Below the pieces are notes generated by a model. That model was given only the letters and a program-made list of their open reading frames with translations. It made no database searches and was not told the DNA's origin. The position numbers and the translations under genes were made by a program. 18,294 nt of DNA from an uncultured bacterium (lineage in GTDB: Bacteria; Bacillota; Clostridia; Lachnospirales; Lachnospiraceae), in NCBI GenBank assembly GCA_937916345.1, contig CALFUE010000010.1, positions 1 to 18,294 of the forward strand, written 5' to 3'. This document shows, one piece after another, positions 14,612 through 18,294 of this stretch. How positions within the stretch are numbered: the stretch's first letter is position 1; each line of letters begins with the position of its first letter.

Positions 14612-16608
14612 TTCCTTATCTCCACGATACATACGCCCCATGGCGGCAGGCACAGTTCCCCGCCCTTCCCGACATTTTTTTCATCCAGAAGGGATACCCC
14701 GCTTTCCCCGTTATGCGTAAATTTAATTTCATCCTTAGAGTAATTGAGGTAGAATATCACCTCATTGCCGTCGTCGTTTACACCGCGCCTTATGGATACG
14801 GGAGCGCTGTCGTCATAAGCCAGACCAATCTCGTCGAAGAATCTCCTGTAGATCTCCCGCAGCGTGTCCCCGCCAAACATGGTTGCCAGATACATGGCGT
14901 GCCCCTTGCCGTAGCTGTTTAATGTGACAGCCGAATATTTTCCCCAGGTATGATGGGTGTAGGGCGAGAGTGTCTCCGCCGTGACAGGAGTCACCAGCTC
15001 CATCCACTCTCTCGCCGCGGAGGACTTGCCGCCATACTCCACTGTGACTCCCTCGGGATAAGTGAACTGGTCGTAGCGTATGCCTAAAGCCCGGTTTAAT
15101 ATATGAGGCTGGGTATCCGGATAAACCTTCAGGATCTCGTTGGAAAATCCACTCCTGTAGGCTGCGATCAGATTTCCGCCCCCCGCCACATATTCATCCA
15201 GCTCCTTCAACAGCTCCTCTGTGGCACTGTAAAGAGGCGGAAGTATCACGCATTCATATTTACTGAAGTCATGATCCGCCACTCCCATCATATCGTACTC
15301 TATATTCATATCGTAGAGAACATCCGTCAGCCAACGCATGACCACATTGTAGCTATGGCTTCCGGCGCTCTTTGTAGGAAACTGCTTCATACCGGTCAAT
15401 GCCTCGTTGGACAGCAGGACTCCCACACGGTTGCTCTTTTTCATATTCTTGATATGCTTCCCGATACGGGCAAACTCATTTCCTATGACGGAGCACTCCC
15501 TGTAGGTCTGACCCGGAGTCAGATCATGGGAGAGCACGCCCTTCCAGTAGGTCTCGATGGCATTGTGGATGGAATGCCAATGCCAGTATTCCACACAGTT
15601 GGCGCCGTTTGCGATATGGGCATAAGCGTTCAGACGCAGCTGACCCGGGTAGGAAAGCCATGCCGTAAGCCCCTGGGCATTGGTCTCCAAAACCAGATAG
15701 TTGGGCTGTTCCGTGCCTTTTAAGCTCCTTGCGATATTACCGCCCATGACGATCTCTTTTCCCGTCAGATTATCCTGACACTGATGATAGATATCACAGC
15801 CCGCCACGGTGAGATGTCTTGCGGCAGCATACTGATCGATATCCGGGTGATACCCCAGTGACTGATCTATCCAGTCGTAATCGAAATTGTGGGTGAGGAA
15901 CTGATCCTCTCTCTTGTACTTTCCGATCAGTCCGGCCTGCCACTCAAAAAACTCATTGACGATCTGCCTCTGGTATTTCTCGTATTCCGCGGCGAGACTC
16001 ATATTTATAGTCTGACGGATATCGGGGAAGCAATCCCAGTCATCCACCCTGTTGCTCCAATAGTCCAGACCGAATTCATGGTTAAATGCGTCCGGATCGG
16101 GATATTTTTTTTTCAGCCTCCCGACAAAATCCTTCTGGGCATACTCGCTGCAGGTATCGTAGGCCTTCGTCTCGTTGTCGATCTGATAGCCTACGACGCA
16201 TGGCCTGTCCGCCACATGCTCTGTCAGCTTTTCTATCATGCGCCCCGCGTATTTGCGGTATGTTGGATTAACGATATCCATATTCTGCCTCGGTCCGTAG
16301 AGGTTTTGACCATTGTGATTCACGGTCAGAACCTTCGGATCCAGCTTTACCAGCCAGGTGGGCACCGCATAGGTGGGAGTACCCACGATGACGGACAGAC
16401 CGTACTTTTCCGCGCCGTCCAGCATCCGGTCCAGGCTCGTGAAATCAAATTCCCCTTCCCTTTTCTCCCAGGTGCTCCAGGTGGACTCCGCGATCCTGAT
16501 CAGATTAAAGCCCGCCTCCCTCATGAGCTTAAAATCTGTCTCCACCCGCTCATAGGGCATATATTCATCATAGTAGGCTGCCCCATAATACAGCTTATCA
16601 GTCTTCAT
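14608..16608 (-). CDS. GH42 beta-galactosidase, cytoplasmic
   Basis: A 666-residue glycoside hydrolase of family 42, expected to release terminal beta-linked galactose from oligosaccharides. There is no signal peptide, so it should act inside the cell on imported substrate. The N-terminal TIM barrel begins YYGAAYYDEYMPYERVETDF, which positions the sugar-binding loop. The acid/base is most likely Glu146 (VGYQIDNE, residues 139-146) and the nucleophile Glu308 (YLVLETNAQG, 304-313). Residues about 395-610 form the Rossmann-like trimerisation domain (RVGVLLSNEALTG; GGNLIAAYRSG), followed by a small C-terminal beta domain. The length is typical for GH42. Its ATG overlaps the methyltransferase stop, but a strong GAGGAG at 16615-16620, six bases upstream, gives it its own ribosome entry. 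Its stop overlaps the HAD gene start. Galactoside preference (lactose, galactan or galactooligosaccharide) cannot be told. Confidence 0.93.
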   Translation of the reverse strand: MKTDKLYYGAAYYDEYMPYERVETDFKLMREAGFNLIRIAESTWSTWEKREGEFDFTSLDRMLDGAEKYGLSVIVGTPTYAVPTWLVKLDPKVLTVNHNGQNLYGPRQNMDIVNPTYRKYAGRMIEKLTEHVADRPCVVGYQIDNETKAYDTCSEYAQKDFVGRLKKKYPDPDAFNHEFGLDYWSNRVDDWDCFPDIRQTINMSLAAEYEKYQRQIVNEFFEWQAGLIGKYKREDQFLTHNFDYDWIDQSLGYHPDIDQYAAARHLTVAGCDIYHQCQDNLTGKEIVMGGNIARSLKGTEQPNYLVLETNAQGLTAWLSYPGQLRLNAYAHIANGANCVEYWHWHSIHNAIETYWKGVLSHDLTPGQTYRECSVIGNEFARIGKHIKNMKKSNRVGVLLSNEALTGMKQFPTKSAGSHSYNVVMRWLTDVLYDMNIEYDMMGVADHDFSKYECVILPPLYSATEELLKELDEYVAGGGNLIAAYRSGFSNEILKVYPDTQPHILNRALGIRYDQFTYPEGVTVEYGGKSSAAREWMELVTPVTAETLSPYTHHTWGKYSAVTLNSYGKGHAMYLATMFGGDTLREIYRRFFDEIGLAYDDSAPVSIRRGVNDDGNEVIFYLNYSKDEIKFTHNGESGVSLLDEKNVGKGGELCLPPWGVCIVEIRK

Positions 16609-17384
16609 GCTCTGCTCCTCTCATACATGATCAATGCCGCCGCAACCGAAACATTCAGCGACTCGATATTATTATTCATCGGAATATAAAGCCTGCTGCC
16701 GCACTCATTCATTACGGCCCTCGAAACTCCCGCGGCCTCATTTCCAACGACCACAATCACATCACCAGACATATCCGCATCAAAAAGGCTCCCCGCCGTA
16801 TCGTCAATCGCCGCTGCCATACAGTGCGCGCCTGATAGGCGTCTAAGCCTTATGAGCCGCGGCAGATCCGAAGTATAGATAAAGGGCATCCTCGCCACAG
16901 CGCTCATGGTAGCTCTCACCACCTTTGGGTTGAAAACATCCACGCAGTCCTCTGACAGTACGAGCCCGTTTATTCCCGCTGCCAGGGCTGTGCGGAATAT
17001 AGTGCCCATATTTCCCGGATCTCTCACCCCGTCGAGTGCGAGGACAAATCCACCATCAGAAAAAATATCGGTTTCATGCCACTTCGGCTGCACCGCAACA
17101 GCGAGGATCCCCTGGGGAGTCTTCGTATCTGACATGGCGTCCATGGCCTTTTCCGATACAGTCTCGAAGCTGCCCGGCGATAAATGTTCCATGGAACCGG
17201 AATTCTCCGAGAGAAAAGCTTTTGTCACATATATTTCCCTGAGCTCTACCCCGGAATGACCCATCACATCAAAAAGAGAGCGGGCTCCTTCTATCACGAA
17301 GAGACCCCTCTCTCTCCTTGAGCCTGCATCCTTTTGGAGCAGTTTTATCTCTTTTATCCTTTGATTGGAAGCGCTCTCTATCAT
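16605..17384 (-). CDS. TrmH/SpoU-family RNA 2'-O-ribose methyltransferase (YsgA-like)
   Basis: A 259-residue SPOUT methyltransferase expected to transfer a methyl group from S-adenosylmethionine to a ribose 2'-hydroxyl of rRNA or tRNA. An N-terminal substrate-binding domain (residues 1-100, starting with SNQRIKEIKLL and FVIEGAR) precedes the knotted catalytic domain. The three SpoU motifs are clear: DPGNMGTIFRTALAAG (residues 122-137, with the conserved catalytic Arg), VVVGNEAAGVS (211-221) and IPMNNNIESLNVSVAAAL (234-251, forming the knot and cofactor pocket). The length suits the free-standing YsgA/RlmB-like subfamily. Its ATG overlaps the upstream stop as ATGA, and its TGA overlaps the beta-galactosidase ATG the same way, implying translational coupling. 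The exact target nucleotide cannot be read from sequence. It is distinct from the rlmB copy at 6199-6939. Confidence 0.93.
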   Translation of the reverse strand: MIESASNQRIKEIKLLQKDAGSRRERGLFVIEGARSLFDVMGHSGVELREIYVTKAFLSENSGSMEHLSPGSFETVSEKAMDAMSDTKTPQGILAVAVQPKWHETDIFSDGGFVLALDGVRDPGNMGTIFRTALAAGINGLVLSEDCVDVFNPKVVRATMSAVARMPFIYTSDLPRLIRLRRLSGAHCMAAAIDDTAGSLFDADMSGDVIVVVGNEAAGVSRAVMNECGSRLYIPMNNNIESLNVSVAAALIMYERSRA

Positions 17385-17905
17385 ACCGACAGGATCTCGC
17401 AGACTCTGTACTCGAACTCATCGATACCCTTTTTCATGGAGAGAGCCTCCATGATATCTATATCCACCAGAGTGCCGCCGCTGGATGCGATGACACGATT
17501 GCTCTTTCCTTCGCACAGCAGATCCACGGCCTTCGCTCCCATAAGAGAAGCCATGACGCGATCCTTTGCGGTGGGCGAGCCTCCGCGCTGCATGTGTCCG
17601 AGGATGGTAGCCCTGGTCTCCATACCCGTGGCGCCCTCAATTCGCCTGGCCATACTGGTGGAATGACCGATGCCCTCGGCATTTATGATGATGTAATGCT
17701 GCTTTCCCTTTTTCCTGCACTCCACGATATCATTGACGAGAGCCTGCTCGTCGTAATCGTAGTGCTCCGGCAGCAGTACCTTTTCCGCGCCGTTTGAGAT
17801 GCCGCACCACAGCGCTATAAACCCTGCGCCGCGCCCCATGACCTCGATGACAGAGCAGCGCTCGTGTGAGGTGGAGGTGTCACGGATCTTGTCGATGGCC
17901 TCCAT
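17381..17905 (-). pseudogene. pfkA: 6-phosphofructokinase, C-terminal half only
   Basis: About 174 residues correspond to roughly the second half of the usual ~320-residue PfkA. Visible family landmarks are MEAIDKIRDTSTSHER, EVMGRGAG (fructose-6-phosphate site region), ETRATILGHMQRGGSP (Arg and His substrate ligands) and DRVMASLMGAKAVDLL. Missing are the N-terminal glycine-rich ATP loop and the TIDND catalytic motif that carries the catalytic base, so this fragment cannot phosphorylate fructose 6-phosphate. The 3' end is intact and its TGA overlaps the next gene's ATG. The genuine chromosomal locus is therefore probably pfkA followed by the methyltransferase, with the fault or recombination lying near 17885-17905. 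The family call is firm; the reason for truncation is open. Confidence 0.85.
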
Positions 17906-18294
17906 GGGCTTTGCGATGGCTGCCGCCATATCCGGCATGATGCGGATCATCATTTCTGCCATTGCGGCGCCATTATATTTCTGGTAGGCTTCCGCTTTCT
18001 TTTCCATCGCCTCGGCTTCCGCAAGACCTTTTTCACGAATGGCTTGTGCTTCAGCTTTTCCTTTGGCTTCACCTTCGGCCAGCCCTTCCTCACGACCTTC
18101 TTTACGTTCCATCTCCAGGGTTTTCTTTTCGTCGTATTGTGTCAGGAACATCATCTTCACCTCCGCCCTGTTCGCTACCAAAAACACCTTCAATTCAAAA
18201 CTGTCCGGCATCTCGTCCACGGCGGCGTCTACCGCCGCCTCTATATTGTTCGCCACCTTTTGGTTCTGCCGTACCTTCTCCACCAGCCAGGCAT
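17381..18294 (-). CDS. Composite ORF: Rpn/PD-(D/E)XK nuclease tail + flotillin tail + 6-phosphofructokinase C-terminal half (5' end off window)
   Basis: One open frame runs from the right edge of the window to a TGA at 17383-17381. A GTG at 18283 gives 300 residues, but the frame stays open upstream (codons for Ala-Trp-Leu), so the true start is probably outside the window. Three unrelated segments are visible. Residues 1 to about 70 (FLVANRAEVK, then a Glu/Gly-rich EGREEG stretch) match the C-terminal style of Rpn/PD-(D/E)XK transposase-like nucleases. Residues about 75-133 (AIREKGLAEAEAMEKKAEAY, then AEMMIRIMPDMA) match the coiled-coil end of flotillin/SPFH proteins. Residues about 127-300 are the C-terminal half of bacterial ATP-type phosphofructokinase (RDTSTSHER, EVMGRGAG, GHMQRGGSP). 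None of the three is complete: nuclease catalytic core, SPFH domain, and kinase ATP-binding loop and catalytic Asp are all absent from the visible sequence. The stop overlaps the next start as ATGA. A real fusion and an assembly chimera are both possible; activity as a kinase is unlikely. Confidence 0.85.
   Translation of the reverse strand, partial: AWLVEKVRQNQKVANNIEAAVDAAVDEMPDSFELKVFLVANRAEVKMMFLTQYDEKKTLEMERKEGREEGLAEGEAKGKAEAQAIREKGLAEAEAMEKKAEAYQKYNGAAMAEMMIRIMPDMAAAIAKPMEAIDKIRDTSTSHERCSVIEVMGRGAGFIALWCGISNGAEKVLLPEHYDYDEQALVNDIVECRKKGKQHYIIINAEGIGHSTSMARRIEGATGMETRATILGHMQRGGSPTAKDRVMASLMGAKAVDLLCEGKSNRVIASSGGTLVDIDIMEALSMKKGIDEFEYRVCEILSV
17885..18054 (-). pseudogene. Flotillin (SPFH) C-terminal coiled-coil fragment
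   Basis: This is the middle segment of the composite frame. It holds an Ala/Glu-rich heptad-like coil (residues about 77-100 of the composite) followed by AEMMIRIMPDMAAAIAKPME, the pattern found at the end of bacterial flotillins, where the coil is followed by a short 'Pro-Asp/Glu-hydrophobic-Ala' helix and an 'IDKI' motif. The membrane-associated SPFH domain and N-terminal anchor are missing, so no raft-scaffold function can be expected from this piece alone. It ends in MEAIDKI (17905-17885), which is also the natural phosphofructokinase sequence just before RDTS. That makes the exact joint impossible to place. Confidence 0.6.
18055..18294 (-). pseudogene. C-terminal fragment of an Rpn-family / PD-(D/E)XK transposase-like nuclease
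   Basis: This is the first segment of the composite frame, running in from the right edge. It reads as a helical region ending in FLVANRAEVKMMFLTQYDE and then a basic/acidic EMERKEGREEG stretch. That layout, with 'NRAEV' followed by 'E/QYDEE/K' and an EG-rich tail, is characteristic of the C-terminus of Rpn-family recombination-promoting nucleases, which are multicopy in Clostridia. The catalytic PD-(D/E)XK core would lie outside the window. The left boundary is approximate because the EG/EA-rich sequence merges smoothly into the flotillin-like coil. Family assignment rests on remembered motif style, not on a search. Confidence 0.6.

Noticed and set aside
14611..14653. Earlier ATG for the HAD gene, adding 14 residues
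   Set aside because: It would extend 46 bases into GH42, whereas the ATG at 14611 has a good ribosome site, an ATGA overlap and normal spacing to motif I.
15889..16689. Plus-strand open frame (266 codons) opposite GH42
   Set aside because: Antisense to a complete GH42 with both catalytic Glu residues; no family features on this strand.
1..18294. CRISPR array, tRNA or rRNA genes, insertion sequences
   Set aside because: No spaced direct repeats, cloverleaf-like or rRNA-like sequence, and no complete transposase were seen on reading both strands; only the nuclease tail at the right edge is mobile-element related.

Overview
The window looks like a low- to mid-GC Gram-positive chromosome, most likely a Clostridia member and probably Lachnospiraceae. 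The pointers are the cysS-mrnC-rlmB-sigH gene order of Firmicutes, a perfect CIRCE (HrcA) operator, two YhgE/Pip-family membrane proteins and a GH42 beta-galactosidase. The family assignment is inferred from protein style, not from a database search. Every convincing gene is on the minus strand, so transcription runs from high to low coordinates.

Right part (18294 to 13961). The window opens inside a striking composite reading frame. It joins in frame the C-terminal part of an Rpn/PD-(D/E)XK-type nuclease protein, a flotillin-like C-terminal segment and the C-terminal half of 6-phosphofructokinase. Both joints fall in sequence the neighbouring families could share, so this is either a real recombinant gene or, quite possibly, an assembly chimera. 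The phosphofructokinase end is tightly coupled (4-base ATGA overlaps) to a SpoU/TrmH RNA methyltransferase, a GH42 beta-galactosidase and a HAD phosphatase.

Middle (13960 to 11272). clpB has its own sigma-A-type promoter (TTGACG, 17 bases, TATAAC). The -35 box lies inside a perfect CIRCE element, so heat-shock control by HrcA is strongly suggested.

Left part (11271 to 280). A second sigma-A-type promoter (TTGACA, 17 bases, TATGTT) starts an apparent 11-gene run without room for internal terminators. The order is an HD-GYP phosphohydrolase, a PucR/CdaR-type regulator, ispF (with an unusual Cys-rich tail), cysS, mrnC, rlmB, a sigH-like sigma factor, a secreted fibronectin-III-like protein, a large YhgE/Pip protein, a small two-helix membrane protein and a second YhgE/Pip protein. 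It couples isoprenoid precursor synthesis, tRNA charging and rRNA maturation to a stationary-phase/sporulation-type sigma factor and to a putative envelope or export module.

The leftmost 279 bases are non-coding. They hold a strong hairpin just after the last gene, two further inverted repeats and a candidate leftward promoter for a gene outside the window. No tRNA, rRNA, CRISPR array, insertion sequence or prophage was found.
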